Program-made: the position numbers and the translations under genes | The notes under the pieces: model-generated | The model's input: the letters and a program-made list of their open reading frames with translations, nothing else | What the model was told of the DNA's origin: nothing | The model's database searches: none | Part shown: piece after piece, positions 50,040-59,184 of the stretch | How positions within the stretch are numbered: the first letter of the stretch is position 1 | Layout of the letters: each line of letters begins with the position of its first letter | DNA from: Paenibacillus cookii | GTDB taxonomy: Bacteria > Bacillota > Bacilli > Paenibacillales > Paenibacillaceae | Assembly: GCF_018333375.1 (NCBI RefSeq) | Contig: NZ_BORW01000002.1 | Span: forward strand, 341,151-405,150 | Length of the DNA stretch: 64,000 nucleotides | Direction: 5' to 3'

Positions 50040-51764
50040 TTATAGCCGCCCTTCGGCGGAGGAACAAATCGCGCCGATCCGCCGGACCGCTTCATCGATA
50101 CCGATCTGTTCCTTTGGATTCCCTTCCAACCGGTTCTGCCATTCCACATTGCCCTCTGCCGCCGATTTTCCGGCGATGATCCGCAGCGGGGCCCCGATCA
50201 GGTCCGCATCCTTGAATTTGACGCCCGGGCGCTCGTCGCGGTCATCCAACAACACGGCGATTCCTTTGCTGCGGAGCTTATCGTAAAGTTTGGCCGCCAC
50301 CCCATACTGCTGTTCGTCTTTGGCCGATACCGGAATGACGTGAACCTGGAACGGAGCGAGCGACAACGGCCAGACGACGCCGCTGTCGTCGCCATGCTGT
50401 TCCGCTACCGCCGACATCAGGCGGGAAACGCCGATGCCGTAGCACCCCATGATCATCCATTCTTCCTTCCCGTCTTTATTCGTATAAGTCGCACCCAGGG
50501 ACCGGCTGTATTTGGTCCCCAGCTTAAACACGTGTCCGACTTCGATGCCGCGGCTGAACATCAGCCCTTGCCCGCAGCGGCAGCAGCGATCGCCGGCTGA
50601 CGCGTTCCGGAAATCGCCGATCCGGTCGGCCTTGTAATCCCGCCCCAAAACGAGATGACGGACATGGTAATCTTTCCGGTTTGCGCCGGCTATCCCTTCG
50701 TGAACGGCTGCGGCGGCGCGATCCATCATGATCGGGATACCGAGGCCAACCGGTCCTGCAAAGCCATGGGGCGCACCCGTCAGCCGCTCTACGGTCTCCG
50801 CATCGGCCAACTCTGCGCGGGATGCGCCAAGCTCATTTTTCAGCTTGAATTCGTTGACCTCATGATCTCCCCTGACCACCACCGCCACCGGCCTGCCGTC
50901 AACCAAATACAGCATCGTTTTCAAAATCGCTTGCGGCCTTGCTCCCAAAAAAGCGCATACCTCTTCGATCGTTCTCGTCTCCGGCGTATATACCTCTTCG
51001 GGTTCGGGAACGGAATCCCGAAGGCGGACTCCGGTTTCCGCTTCGAGGAAAACCGCCTTTTCGAGATTGGCGGCATAGTCGCAGGAAGAACAGGTCACGA
51101 TCGTGTCTTCCCCGATATCCGCAAGGGCCATAAACTCAAGCGTTTCGCCTTCCCCGCCGATCGAACCCGCTTCGGCTTCGACCGCCCGAAAACGCAAACC
51201 GCATCTATCGAAAATGCGATGATAGGCGCGAACCATCGCTTGATAATTTTCATCAAGCCCTTCCCAATCCGCATCAAACGAATAGGCGTCCTTCATCAGA
51301 AATTCGCGTCCCCGGAGGAGGCCGTAACGCGGACGGCGTTCATCCCGGAACTTCGTTTGGATCTGGTACAGCCGGAGCGGCAGTTGCCGGTAACTGCCGG
51401 CTTCGGCGGCGACCAACGAAGCGATGACTTCCTCGTGCGTCGGACCCAACACGAAGCCGCGCTCGTGCCGGTCCTGCAGCCGGATCAACTCCGGTCCGTA
51501 TTCCGAATACCTCCCCGATTGCTCCCATAACTCCGACGGCTGCATCGCCGGCATCAACAGTTCGTCGAAACCGGCTTCGTTCATCTCCTCACGGATGATC
51601 CTTTCCATATTCCGAATGACGCGATGCCCAAGCGGCAAAAAGCTGTATATGCCTGCAGCCGTTTGCCGGATGTAACCTCCCCGAAGAAGCAGTCGATGGC
51701 TCGCGGCCTCCGCTTCGGCCGGGGCTTCCCGGAGCGTCCGCAGCAGCATGAGCTGTTGTCTCAT
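50040..51764 (-). CDS. proS: prolyl-tRNA synthetase (bacterial type)
   Basis: The 574-residue class II synthetase has motif 1 in GIYSFLPLGHRVIRNMERII and motif 2 in TKFRDERRPRYGLLRGREF. The bacterial editing (INS) domain sits at about 225-385, motif 3 is in GCYGIGVSRLMSAVAEQHGD, and there is a C-terminal anticodon-binding domain. It charges tRNA-Pro and clears mischarged Ala-tRNA. ATG 51764 follows GAAGGAGAT. A T-box leader with its own promoter precedes it, so expression rises when tRNA-Pro is uncharged. Confidence 0.97.
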   Translation of the reverse strand: MRQQLMLLRTLREAPAEAEAASHRLLLRGGYIRQTAAGIYSFLPLGHRVIRNMERIIREEMNEAGFDELLMPAMQPSELWEQSGRYSEYGPELIRLQDRHERGFVLGPTHEEVIASLVAAEAGSYRQLPLRLYQIQTKFRDERRPRYGLLRGREFLMKDAYSFDADWEGLDENYQAMVRAYHRIFDRCGLRFRAVEAEAGSIGGEGETLEFMALADIGEDTIVTCSSCDYAANLEKAVFLEAETGVRLRDSVPEPEEVYTPETRTIEEVCAFLGARPQAILKTMLYLVDGRPVAVVVRGDHEVNEFKLKNELGASRAELADAETVERLTGAPHGFAGPVGLGIPIMMDRAAAAVHEGIAGANRKDYHVRHLVLGRDYKADRIGDFRNASAGDRCCRCGQGLMFSRGIEVGHVFKLGTKYSRSLGATYTNKDGKEEWMIMGCYGIGVSRLMSAVAEQHGDDSGVVWPLSLAPFQVHVIPVSAKDEQQYGVAAKLYDKLRSKGIAVLLDDRDERPGVKFKDADLIGAPLRIIAGKSAAEGNVEWQNRLEGNPKEQIGIDEAVRRIGAICSSAEGRL

Positions 51765-51806
51765 TTTTTCATCTCCTTCACAAGTGTGGATGCCTATCAT
51801 GGAATG

Positions 51807-52114
51807 CAAAAAAAACACATCCGTCCGGACAAGGGACGAATGTGCTCGTGGTACCACCCTATATTCAATAGCCCGTCAGCAGTCATGCGATGGACGCATG
51901 CGGACTATCCTTTATGGTCGACATAACGGGTTAACCCGGCCTGGAATGAACCGAACCTGCAGATTCCGTTCTTCCGGCAGCTCGCAAGATGGGGGGTTCA
52001 CGACGCATGCGAAACCTTTCAGCCTGGGGTTTCTTCTCTGGGGCGATGCGGGATTCCATGAACCGCTGGTCTTGGTCACGGCTTTTGGCAATGTGAACAA
52101 ACGCGCGTTTGTTT
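51807..52114 (-). promoter_or_regulatory. T-box riboswitch controlling proS
   Basis: The minus strand carries the invariant antiterminator bulge AGGGTGGTACCACG (51847-51860). A terminator follows (CACATTCGTCC pairing with GGACGGATGTG, then eight T, 51807-51845). Upstream are Stem I features: an AGAGA motif, a CAGGCTGAAAGG apical-loop-like segment, and GTGAACCCCCCATC, where a Pro codon (CCC or CCA) can serve as specifier. Uncharged tRNA-Pro would stabilise the antiterminator. Exact specifier and stem boundaries need folding. Confidence 0.92.
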
Positions 52115-52120
52115 TTCCAT

Positions 52121-52149
52121 ACATTACAAGATCGCCCGGATGATGTCAA
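52121..52149 (-). promoter_or_regulatory. promoter of the proS T-box transcript
   Basis: On the minus strand TTGACA (52144-52149) and TAATGT (52121-52126) have a 17-bp spacer. The promoter lies in the 3' flank of fucA. A perfect 18-bp palindrome AACAAACGCGCGTTTGTT (52096-52113) begins at the expected transcription start. Confidence 0.75.
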
Positions 52150-52163
52150 GCCCGTTTTAAACG

Positions 52164-52832
52164 TTATTTCAGCTTCTGCAGCAGCTGTACGCGGTAAGCC
52201 TCGCTCTCGAGCGACTGAATTTCCTTGTATTCCTCGTCCGTGAGCACTTTCGGCGTGCCGGCGGCTTTGGCGGCAAGATAGATTTTCGCGCTTTCCTCCA
52301 CCACTTCGGTGCGGTAGTAAGCCTCGCGCAGGTTTTTCCCTGTCGTGACCAAACCGTGGTTTTCCAGCAAAATCGAGTTGTATTGCCCGACTTTCGCGGC
52401 AACCGCATCCGCCAATAAATCCGTCGTCGGCAGCACGTACGGCACGAACGCAACTTCGCCGACGAGCGCGGCCTGGTCCGGGAACAGCATCGGCAGTTCC
52501 TTAGCTACCAGCGTCAGCGCGATGCAGTAGGCGGGATGCGTATGCACGATGGCCTGAATATCCGGATTTTCGCGGTAAGCATACAGGTGCATCAGCACTT
52601 CCGACGAGGGCCGGAATTCCGTGTCGAGCACCTTGCCGGACCCGATCTCTACGCGGATCCATTGATGCGGTTCGATATCTTCCAATGCAAAACCGCTGGG
52701 GGACAGCAGCATCAGATCGCCGGCCTTGGCGCTGATGTTGCCTCCGGGCCCTACGACCAGCCCTTTGGCGACGATCTTGCGGGCGTAAAGCGACAGCTCT
52801 TCGCGTACTTGTTGTTCCAGTGATAACGTCAT
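52164..52832 (-). CDS. fucA: class II aldolase, L-fuculose-1-phosphate aldolase type
   Basis: The 222-residue enzyme has the class II aldolase/adducin pattern: phosphate-binding GPGGNISAKAGD, SSEVLMH with the catalytic Glu78, zinc ligands in AIVHTHPAYCIAL (His97, His99) and a third His in LLENHGLVTTG. It would split fuculose 1-phosphate into dihydroxyacetone phosphate and lactaldehyde. ATG 52832 is the likely start; GTG 52844 is an alternative closer to AGGAG. It is the third gene of the fucI-kinase-fucA operon. Rhamnulose 1-phosphate is the main alternative substrate. Confidence 0.88.
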   Translation of the reverse strand: MTLSLEQQVREELSLYARKIVAKGLVVGPGGNISAKAGDLMLLSPSGFALEDIEPHQWIRVEIGSGKVLDTEFRPSSEVLMHLYAYRENPDIQAIVHTHPAYCIALTLVAKELPMLFPDQAALVGEVAFVPYVLPTTDLLADAVAAKVGQYNSILLENHGLVTTGKNLREAYYRTEVVEESAKIYLAAKAAGTPKVLTDEEYKEIQSLESEAYRVQLLQKLK

Positions 52833-52886
52833 CTCTCCATGCACTCTCCTATCCGATGATTCAACCGATCCGCGGGGCGGACCGGT

Positions 52887-54389
52887 TCATGAGTCTTCCG
52901 TTTTTTGAAGCATCAGCCGCTGCTCGTATCCACGGTAACGCTCTTCCCATTCCGCGGCGTCTTCAGGCATATAAATTTCCGGCGGGAAGGACCGGCGTAC
53001 CACCTCGCGGATGTCCGCCAAGCCGCCGACTTCTCCGTGAGCTTTGGCCTGCATCATGAGGTTTCCGATGGAGGTGGCTTCCACCGGTCCCGCGACGACG
53101 GTTCTGCCGGTAACGTTAGCAGTCAGCCGGCAGAGAAGCCTGTTCTGGATGCCGCCCCCGACCATGTGGATTTGCTCGATGCGTTTGCCGGTCAATTCTT
53201 CGATTTCGTCCAGCGTCTGCCTGTATTTAAAGGCAAGGCTCTCCAGGATGCATCTCACGATTTCGGGTCGTGACTCCGGCACGGCCTGCCCCGTGGAGCG
53301 GCAGTATTCCCGAATCCGCTGCGGCATGTTCCCCGGCGGCAGGAAAACGGCGTCCCCCGCATCGACGTAACTGCCGTTGCGCGGGGCGTGCTGCGCCATT
53401 TCCGTCAGCTCGGCAAAGCTAAGCTCCGTCCCTTCGAGCGCCCACGTCCGGCGGCATTCCTGCAGCAGCCATAACCCCATGATGTTTTTGAGCATGCGGA
53501 TGTTGCCTTCCGTACCGCCTTCATTGCTGAACAGCAGCTGCCTGCTGCGTTCGGTCAATATCGGCTCCGCCAGCTCGATTCCCATAAGCGACCAGGTGCC
53601 GCTGCTGATAAAAGCATACGGGGCATCCCCGGCCGGAACGGAAGTAACGGCTGCGGCCGTGTCATGGCCCGCGGCCGCAATGACCGGCATCGCCTCGAGC
53701 GACAGCTCGGCGCCAATGTCCTGTCGGACCGTTCCGACGGGCGTTCCCGGCATGATGATCGGATTCAGCAGCGACGACGGGATCGAAAGGCCGTCCAGTA
53801 CGTCCGCGCTCCAGTCCCGTCGGGCGGCGTCAAGCATGCCGCTTGTGCTGGCGATGGTGTATTCGCTTGCCATCGTGCCGGACAGGTAGTAATGGAACAA
53901 GTCGGGCATAAACAGCATCCGCAAGCCGCGGTCGTTTTGCGCAAGCCGCAGCTCTTCGTCCGCAAACAGCTGATACACGGTATTGATGCTGGAGGATTGG
54001 ATCCCGGTTCGGGCGTACAGCTCTTTTTCGGGGATGCGCTTCAAGGCTTCCCTCATAGGCTTCTCGGTACGAAGGTCGCGGTAATGATACGGGTTGCTTA
54101 CCAAACGTCCCTTGGGATCGACCAGACCGTAATCGACGCCCCACGTATCCACGGCGATGGAAGCGGGCGTGCGTCCAAGCTGCAGTTTTGCTTTGGTCAT
54201 CCCCCGCTTCAGCTCATGGAACAATCGCAGAAAATCCCAATGAAGCCTGTCGCCGAGCTGCACGGGCTCGTTGTCGAAGCGGTGGACCTCCTGAACGGAG
54301 ATCCTTTCGCCGTCAAAATGTCCGATGACCGCCCTGCCGCTGCTTGCGCCAAAATCGACCGCCATCATCTTCAATGATTTCGTGCTCAT
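52887..54389 (-). CDS. FGGY-family sugar kinase, rhamnulokinase-like (probable fuculokinase)
   Basis: The 500-residue kinase has the N-terminal phosphate loop MMAVDFGASSGRAVIGHFDG, SIAVDTWGVDYGLVD, the sugar-binding PDLFHYYLSGTMASEYTIAS segment and the adenosine motif HMVGGGIQNRLLCRLTA. In sequence it resembles RhaB more than E. coli FucK, but its place between fucI and fucA argues that it phosphorylates L-fuculose; RhaB-type kinases fill this role in other Firmicutes. ATG 54389 follows GAGGTGAT. It lies 84 nt after fucI and 54 nt before fucA. Confidence 0.87.
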   Translation of the reverse strand: MSTKSLKMMAVDFGASSGRAVIGHFDGERISVQEVHRFDNEPVQLGDRLHWDFLRLFHELKRGMTKAKLQLGRTPASIAVDTWGVDYGLVDPKGRLVSNPYHYRDLRTEKPMREALKRIPEKELYARTGIQSSSINTVYQLFADEELRLAQNDRGLRMLFMPDLFHYYLSGTMASEYTIASTSGMLDAARRDWSADVLDGLSIPSSLLNPIIMPGTPVGTVRQDIGAELSLEAMPVIAAAGHDTAAAVTSVPAGDAPYAFISSGTWSLMGIELAEPILTERSRQLLFSNEGGTEGNIRMLKNIMGLWLLQECRRTWALEGTELSFAELTEMAQHAPRNGSYVDAGDAVFLPPGNMPQRIREYCRSTGQAVPESRPEIVRCILESLAFKYRQTLDEIEELTGKRIEQIHMVGGGIQNRLLCRLTANVTGRTVVAGPVEATSIGNLMMQAKAHGEVGGLADIREVVRRSFPPEIYMPEDAAEWEERYRGYEQRLMLQKTEDS

Positions 54390-54473
54390 ATCAATCACCT
54401 CATCGATTCTCCGCGAAAAACCCGCCAAATCCGTGTTGTGGTGAATGTTGGCGGGCATCGTTTCAGGCGTAAA

Positions 54474-56267
54474 TCACTTATAAAGCGGGCCGAAATTTTG
54501 GCATGCGCGGTAGTCTGCCCCCTCCGGATCGTTGGTTCCGAACAGTCCCCAAGCTCTTGGACGGAAAATTTGCTCTTCGCTGACGTTGTGCATGCTGACG
54601 GGAATGCGAAGGATCGACGCAAGCGTGATCAAGTCCGCGCCGATATGCCCGTAGCTGATCGCTCCATGGTTTGCGCCCCAGTTGTCCATGACGGTGTACA
54701 CGTCCGTGAAGGCGCCTTTCCCCGTCAGGTTCGGAGCAAACCACGTCGTCGGCCAGGTCGGATCCGTACGCCGGTCCAGCTTGTCATGCACTTCTTCCGG
54801 CAGGTCGACCGTATATCCTTCCGCGATCTGCAGCACCGGTCCAAGTCCCTTGACCAGGTTCAGGCGGGACATCGTGACCGGCATGCCGCCGCGCGTCAGG
54901 AAATCGGAGGAGAAGCCGCCGCCGCGGAAATATTCCACCGCCGCCGGACGCCAGGAGGTTGCTTTCAGGCAGTTGTCGACATCCTCTTCGGTGATTTCCC
55001 AGAACGGCTTCATGACCGGTTTGCCGTCCCGCATCTGTTCGCCCGTGCCGTCCAGCGCGGCCGGACCGGAGTTGATCAGGTGCAGCAGCCCGTTTTGCCC
55101 CAGCCCGGTCAGTTCGTGGCCGGTCACGCGTTTGACCGCATCCGGGCTCCAATATGTACGGACGTCGGCAAAAATTTGGGCGGTGTTCGTGAGCAAATAA
55201 CCGAACAGCATCGATACGCCGTTCAAGCTGTCGTTTTCCGTGGCGACCAGGTAAGGGGCGCGGATGCCGTTCCAGTCGAAGGAAGAGTTCAAAATCGCTT
55301 CATGGAAGTCCCCGTTCGGGAAATGGTCCGTCCATTGCCGCTGCCCCTGGAAACCGGACACGATCGCGTTATGGCCCATGGCTTCTTCGGCGAAGCCCAG
55401 TTCTTCCAGGCGTTTGTTGCCGACCATCAAGTCGCGCACGATTTGCGTCATTTTGACGACCATTTCCCAATCCTTGTCCTTTTTCTCGCGGGAAGTTTGG
55501 ATATGCTCCGGATTGTTGTCCGGTCCTTCCTTGCAGTTTTCCTTCACCCAAGCCAGCGCCATCTTGTACTCTTCCGGATCGTAAATTTCCTCTTCGATCC
55601 GCCGGGTGATTTCGGACATGTCGACGTATTCGTTGCGCATGCCCAGATATTCCTGGAAGAAGTCCGGATCGATCATCGAACCCGCAATCCCCATCGATAC
55701 GGAACCGATCGCAAGATACGATTTCCCTTTCATGAGCGCCGCGGCCATCCCCGCTCTGGCGAAACGGAGCAGCTTCTCCTGAACGTCCGCCGGAATGGAA
55801 GGATCGTTCAAATCCTGCACGTCCCTGCCGTAAATCCCGAAAGCCGGAAGCCCTTTCTGCGCGTGGGCCGACAATACCGCGGCCAAATAAACCGCACCCG
55901 GTCTTTCCGTCCCGTTAAAGCCCCACACCGCCTTCGGGATGGCCGGATCCATGTCCATCGTTTCGGTGCCGTAACACCAGCACGGCGTCACGGTGATCGA
56001 AACGCCCACGCCCGCCTTGGCGAATTTATCGGCGCAAGCAGCCGCTTCTGCGACCCCGCCGATGCAGGTGTCGGCAATGACGCATTCCACCGGCGAACCG
56101 TCGGGATAACGGAGATTTTCGCTCAACAAAGCGGATACCGACTTGGCCAGATTCATCGTCATATCTTCGAGGGATTCGCGCACGCCCTTTCTTCTGCCGT
56201 CGATGGTGGGACGGATGCCGATCTTGGGAAATTCCTGCTTCCATCTTGCGTCCTTCGTCATAACCAT
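54474..56267 (-). CDS. fucI: L-fucose isomerase
   Basis: The 597-residue enzyme matches L-fucose isomerase in length and sequence. It has [20 protein letters not shown] at the N terminus, [56 protein letters not shown], and a C-terminal segment [20 protein letters not shown] carrying metal/substrate-binding His. It converts L-fucose to L-fuculose with Mn(II), and also accepts D-arabinose in relatives. ATG 56267 lies five bases after GGAGG; ATG 56261 is an alternative. It heads the catabolic operon, with a LacI operator about 48 bp upstream of its start codon. Confidence 0.95.
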   Translation of the reverse strand: MVMTKDARWKQEFPKIGIRPTIDGRRKGVRESLEDMTMNLAKSVSALLSENLRYPDGSPVECVIADTCIGGVAEAAACADKFAKAGVGVSITVTPCWCYGTETMDMDPAIPKAVWGFNGTERPGAVYLAAVLSAHAQKGLPAFGIYGRDVQDLNDPSIPADVQEKLLRFARAGMAAALMKGKSYLAIGSVSMGIAGSMIDPDFFQEYLGMRNEYVDMSEITRRIEEEIYDPEEYKMALAWVKENCKEGPDNNPEHIQTSREKKDKDWEMVVKMTQIVRDLMVGNKRLEELGFAEEAMGHNAIVSGFQGQRQWTDHFPNGDFHEAILNSSFDWNGIRAPYLVATENDSLNGVSMLFGYLLTNTAQIFADVRTYWSPDAVKRVTGHELTGLGQNGLLHLINSGPAALDGTGEQMRDGKPVMKPFWEITEEDVDNCLKATSWRPAAVEYFRGGGFSSDFLTRGGMPVTMSRLNLVKGLGPVLQIAEGYTVDLPEEVHDKLDRRTDPTWPTTWFAPNLTGKGAFTDVYTVMDNWGANHGAISYGHIGADLITLASILRIPVSMHNVSEEQIFRPRAWGLFGTNDPEGADYRACQNFGPLYK

Positions 56268-56314
56268 TACTTCCTCCTCATGAAAAATATGATGGGAAAT
56301 GCCTTTGCACAACA

Positions 56315-56334
56315 TAGGGTTATCGATAACCCTA
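56315..56334. promoter_or_regulatory. LacI-type operator near fucI
   Basis: TAGGGTTATCGATAACCCTA is a perfect 20-bp palindrome with the central CG typical of LacI-family operators. It lies about 48 bp upstream of the fucI start codon. Confidence 0.85.
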
Positions 56335-56455
56335 AACTTAAAAATAAGGCAGCTTTCGCTTTGCTTTTTACCATGACCACTAAAAATAAAAACTAGATGG
56401 ATCTTAACAAATGATAGCTGCAGATAAGTTATAGCCTATTTTGTCATTCCGCGTG

Positions 56456-56480
56456 TATAATAAGGTTATCGATAACTTTA
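56456..56480. promoter_or_regulatory. lacI-type gene -10 element with overlapping operator
   Basis: TATAAT at 56456-56461 is a -10 hexamer for the LacI-type gene. The 20-bp palindrome at 56461-56480 (core GTTATCGATAAC, one mismatched pair) starts at its last base. It matches the operator at 56315; the centres are 146 bp apart. Confidence 0.75.
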
Positions 56481-56488
56481 AAATAGCA

Positions 56489-56503
56489 ATGAAAACGGTT
56501 GCT
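56489..56503 (+). promoter_or_regulatory. cre box in the fucI / LacI intergenic region
   Basis: ATGAAAACGGTTGCT fits the CcpA consensus WTGNAANCGNWNNCW at every position. It implies glucose repression of the fucose system and of its regulator. Confidence 0.7.
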
Positions 56504-56562
56504 GTCAATCCATATTTTCGATTTCCGGAACGCTTCAAAACAAACATAAGAAGGGGTCACTC

Positions 56563-57576
56563 ATGGTTACGATTTATGATATCGCGCAAAAAGCCAACGT
56601 CTCCGCGATGACGGTGTCGAAGGTGATCAACAATACGGGGAGGATCAGCGAGCAGACGCGCAAAAGGGTCAAAAAGGTCATGGAAGAACTCAACTACGTG
56701 CCGAACTCCAATGCGAGGAGCCTTGTTCTCCAGCAGACGCAGATCCTGTCGCTCCTGATCACGGACATCACGAATCCGTTTTATACCAGCCTTGCGCGCG
56801 GGGCGGAAGACAGCGCCAAAAAGCTTGGATACCGGCTTCTTTTCGGCAACAGCGACGAAGACTACGACAAAGAGCAGGATTACGTGGACATGATTTTGTC
56901 CACCCGCGTGGACGGCGTCCTGTTCGCCCCCGCCGGAGACCATTCGCTCAAGCATCTGGAGAAGCTGCGCGCCCATAATATTCCGTTCGTCATCCTGGAC
57001 CGGGCCGTGCCCGGCATCGAATCCGACATCGTCCTGGGGGACAGCAAACAGGGCGCGCGCAACCTCGTGGAATACCTCATCGGCCTCGGCCATCGCCGGA
57101 TCGCGCTCGTCAACGGCTCGCTGGACGTTTCCACCGCGCGGCTCCGGTACGAAGGATATGCCGAAGCGCTTCAGCTTCACGGCATTTCGCTCGACGACGA
57201 ACTGGTCGTCCACAAAAGCTATCGCGAATACAAAGGCGAAGATCAGCTGGAGCGTTTGCTGAAGCATCCAGCCCCGCCGACCGCGATATTCGCGGCGAAC
57301 AATTTTCTGGCCGTCGGCGTCATCAACGCCTTGCGGAAGCGGGGAATCCGCGTACCGGAGGATATGTCCGTCGTCTGCTTCGACGACCTCGACCTGTCTT
57401 CGGCGCTTGACCCGTTCCTGACCGTCGCCGCCCAGCCGGCGTACCAGTTCGGGGCGATGGGCATCCAGCTGCTCGTCGAACGCATTCAAGGCAGCGCGGT
57501 GCCGGAACCGAGGAAGCTTATTTTGCCTTCGGAGCTTGTGATACGTTCTTCGGCCAAGATTTTCGCGACGGAATAG
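56563..57576 (+). CDS. LacI-family regulator of the fucose operon
   Basis: The 337-residue protein has the LacI helix-turn-helix at residues 3-24 (TIYDIAQKANVSAMTVSKVI), the hinge helix NSNARSLVLQQT and a periplasmic-binding-type effector domain (ISLLITDITNPFYTSLARGA; DMSVVCFDDLDLSSALDPFL). ATG 56563 lies six bases after AAGGGG. It diverges from fucI, and two near-identical operators lie in the intergenic region, one over its own -10. The likely inducer is L-fucose, L-fuculose or a phosphate derivative; this is inferred from position. Confidence 0.92.
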   Translation: MVTIYDIAQKANVSAMTVSKVINNTGRISEQTRKRVKKVMEELNYVPNSNARSLVLQQTQILSLLITDITNPFYTSLARGAEDSAKKLGYRLLFGNSDEDYDKEQDYVDMILSTRVDGVLFAPAGDHSLKHLEKLRAHNIPFVILDRAVPGIESDIVLGDSKQGARNLVEYLIGLGHRRIALVNGSLDVSTARLRYEGYAEALQLHGISLDDELVVHKSYREYKGEDQLERLLKHPAPPTAIFAANNFLAVGVINALRKRGIRVPEDMSVVCFDDLDLSSALDPFLTVAAQPAYQFGAMGIQLLVERIQGSAVPEPRKLILPSELVIRSSAKIFATE

Positions 57577-57656
57577 GGTACAATAGGAAGAACGCAATGC
57601 TTTAAAGTAGGTGACGTACCATTCCATCCATTCGAACCAAAAAGATAACGAAAAAC

Positions 57657-58991
57657 ATGCTGACGCCGCCGAAAATTCTCGTCGTCGGCTTCCTGCTGAT
57701 CATCACGCTCGGAACCTTCCTGCTGTCTTTGCCCATATCGTCGGCAACCGGCGTGCGGATCCCGTTCCTGAACGCGTTGTTTACGGCGACTTCGGCCACG
57801 TGCGTGACGGGTCTCACCGTCCTGGACTCCGGAACCGCCCTATCGGTCTTCGGCCAAATCGTCATGATCGTTTTGGTGCAAATCGGCGGCATCGGGTTCA
57901 TGACGATGGCGACGATCATCGCCCTTGCGCTCAACAAGCGCATTTCCCTGCGCGAAAGGCTCATTTTGCAGGAGGCTTTGAACCACGGCACCATCAACGG
58001 CGTCGTCCGCCTGGTCAAAAAGGTCACGTTGTATTCGGTGCTTGTCGAACTGGCGGGGGCGCTGCTGCTGGGGCTTCATTTTTTCTTTTCGCTCCGTCTG
58101 CCTGTGGGACAAGCCGCTTACTTCGGCATTTTCCACAGCGTCTCCATGTTCAACAATGCCGGGTTCGACCTGATGGGAACGGTCAACGGGCCGTTTAGCG
58201 GCATGGTGCCGTTCGTGACCGATCCCTTTATCAACATCGTGATGATGGCGTTGATTTTCCTTGGAGGCATCGGCTTCATCGTTCTTTCGGATCTGATCGA
58301 ATTTCCGACGGCGCGCAAGCTGTCGCTGCACAGCAAGGTGGTCCTTACCGCGACGCTTTGCCTGGTCGTCATCGGCACGCTGGTCATTTTCGTGATGGAA
58401 TTCAGCAATCCGAACACCCTGAAACCGCTGCATGCCGGGGGCAAATTTTTGGCATCGCTGTTTCAATCGGTGACGACCCGTTCCGGCGGCGTTGCCACGC
58501 TCGATATCGGTTCGCTGCGCCAGTCCACCCAATTCATGATCATTCTGCTCATGTTTGCGGGCGCTGCGCCGGGCTCTACGGGCGGAGGCATCAAGATCAC
58601 GACCTTCGTGCTTTTGCTCGGAGCGGTGCATGCCATGATGCGCGGCCGCCCGGACGTGATTTTGTTCCGCAAAAGAATCGCCAAGGACGTCGTCTATAAA
58701 GCGATCACGCTGACGCTGCTGTCGCTGCTGATCATCATTTTGTTCTCCATGCTCCTGTCCGTGACGGAACATCAGGATTTCCTGACGATCCTGTTCGAAT
58801 CCACCTCCGCCTTCGGGACGACCGGATTGTCCATGGGTTTGACGACCCACCTGTCACCGCTTGGCAAGGTATGGATCATCTGCCTGATGTTTTTCGGGCG
58901 TCTCGGTCCGCTGACGCTGATTTACGCGTTGTCCCGCGAGCGCAAAAAGGATTTGTACAACTACCCGGAGGGCCAGATCATCATCGGATAA
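57657..58991 (+). CDS. ktrB: KtrB/TrkH-family potassium channel subunit
   Basis: The protein of at least 444 residues has the four-fold M1-P-M2 layout of KtrB. Selectivity-filter segments include TATSATCVTGLTVLD, FHSVSMFNNAGFDL, SVTTRSGGVATLDIG and ESTSAFGTTGLSMGL. It moves K+ into the cell, with a cytosolic KtrA ring encoded elsewhere. The ATG at 57657 has no ribosome binding site. The frame stays open upstream, and an ATT codon at 57621 sits six bases after AGGTGA, which would add PSIRTKKITKN-type basic residues as in B. subtilis KtrB. A non-canonical AUU start or a sequence error is therefore possible. Confidence 0.9.
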   Translation: MLTPPKILVVGFLLIITLGTFLLSLPISSATGVRIPFLNALFTATSATCVTGLTVLDSGTALSVFGQIVMIVLVQIGGIGFMTMATIIALALNKRISLRERLILQEALNHGTINGVVRLVKKVTLYSVLVELAGALLLGLHFFFSLRLPVGQAAYFGIFHSVSMFNNAGFDLMGTVNGPFSGMVPFVTDPFINIVMMALIFLGGIGFIVLSDLIEFPTARKLSLHSKVVLTATLCLVVIGTLVIFVMEFSNPNTLKPLHAGGKFLASLFQSVTTRSGGVATLDIGSLRQSTQFMIILLMFAGAAPGSTGGGIKITTFVLLLGAVHAMMRGRPDVILFRKRIAKDVVYKAITLTLLSLLIIILFSMLLSVTEHQDFLTILFESTSAFGTTGLSMGLTTHLSPLGKVWIICLMFFGRLGPLTLIYALSRERKKDLYNYPEGQIIIG

Positions 58992-59015
58992 CCGGCTGTG
59001 CCCCGTCCGAACCGC

Positions 59016-59055
59016 AAAAAAGTCCGGCAAACCGTCATTCGGTCGCCGGACTTTT
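59016..59055. terminator. bidirectional terminator between ktrB and the two-component genes
   Basis: AAAAAAGTCCGGC and GCCGGACTTTTT form a long stem with inner ACCG/CGGT pairing; A and T runs flank it on both strands. Confidence 0.88.
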
Positions 59056-59079
59056 TGCATTCCCGCTAAAACTTCGGAT

Positions 59080-59175
59080 CTATCGATTGGGCGCCTGCCG
59101 CCCGCGTCCTTCGCCTTCCTGGTTCGTGCCGGATTTCGGTTCCTGAGCTTCATGCTGCCGCAGACCCAGGTTCAT
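59080..59175 (-). CDS. possible small protein, 31 residues
   Basis: A short frame starts at ATG 59175, nine bases after the response regulator stop codon, with AAGGAA at the end of that gene as a possible ribosome binding site. It ends at TAG 59080, just before the terminator at 59055. The product (LRQHEAQEPKSGTNQEGEGR core) is hydrophilic and rich in Gln, Gly, Glu and Arg. I do not recognise it. Codon choice looks natural, but so short a frame can arise by chance. Confidence 0.35.
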   Translation of the reverse strand: MNLGLRQHEAQEPKSGTNQEGEGRGRQAPNR

Positions 59176-59184
59176 CCAGAACCG

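Noticed and set aside
54438..56396. A 652-codon open frame on the strand opposite fucI
   Set aside because: It is antisense to a clear L-fucose isomerase gene, has no ribosome binding site, and its His/Arg/Val-rich composition is typical of shadow frames.
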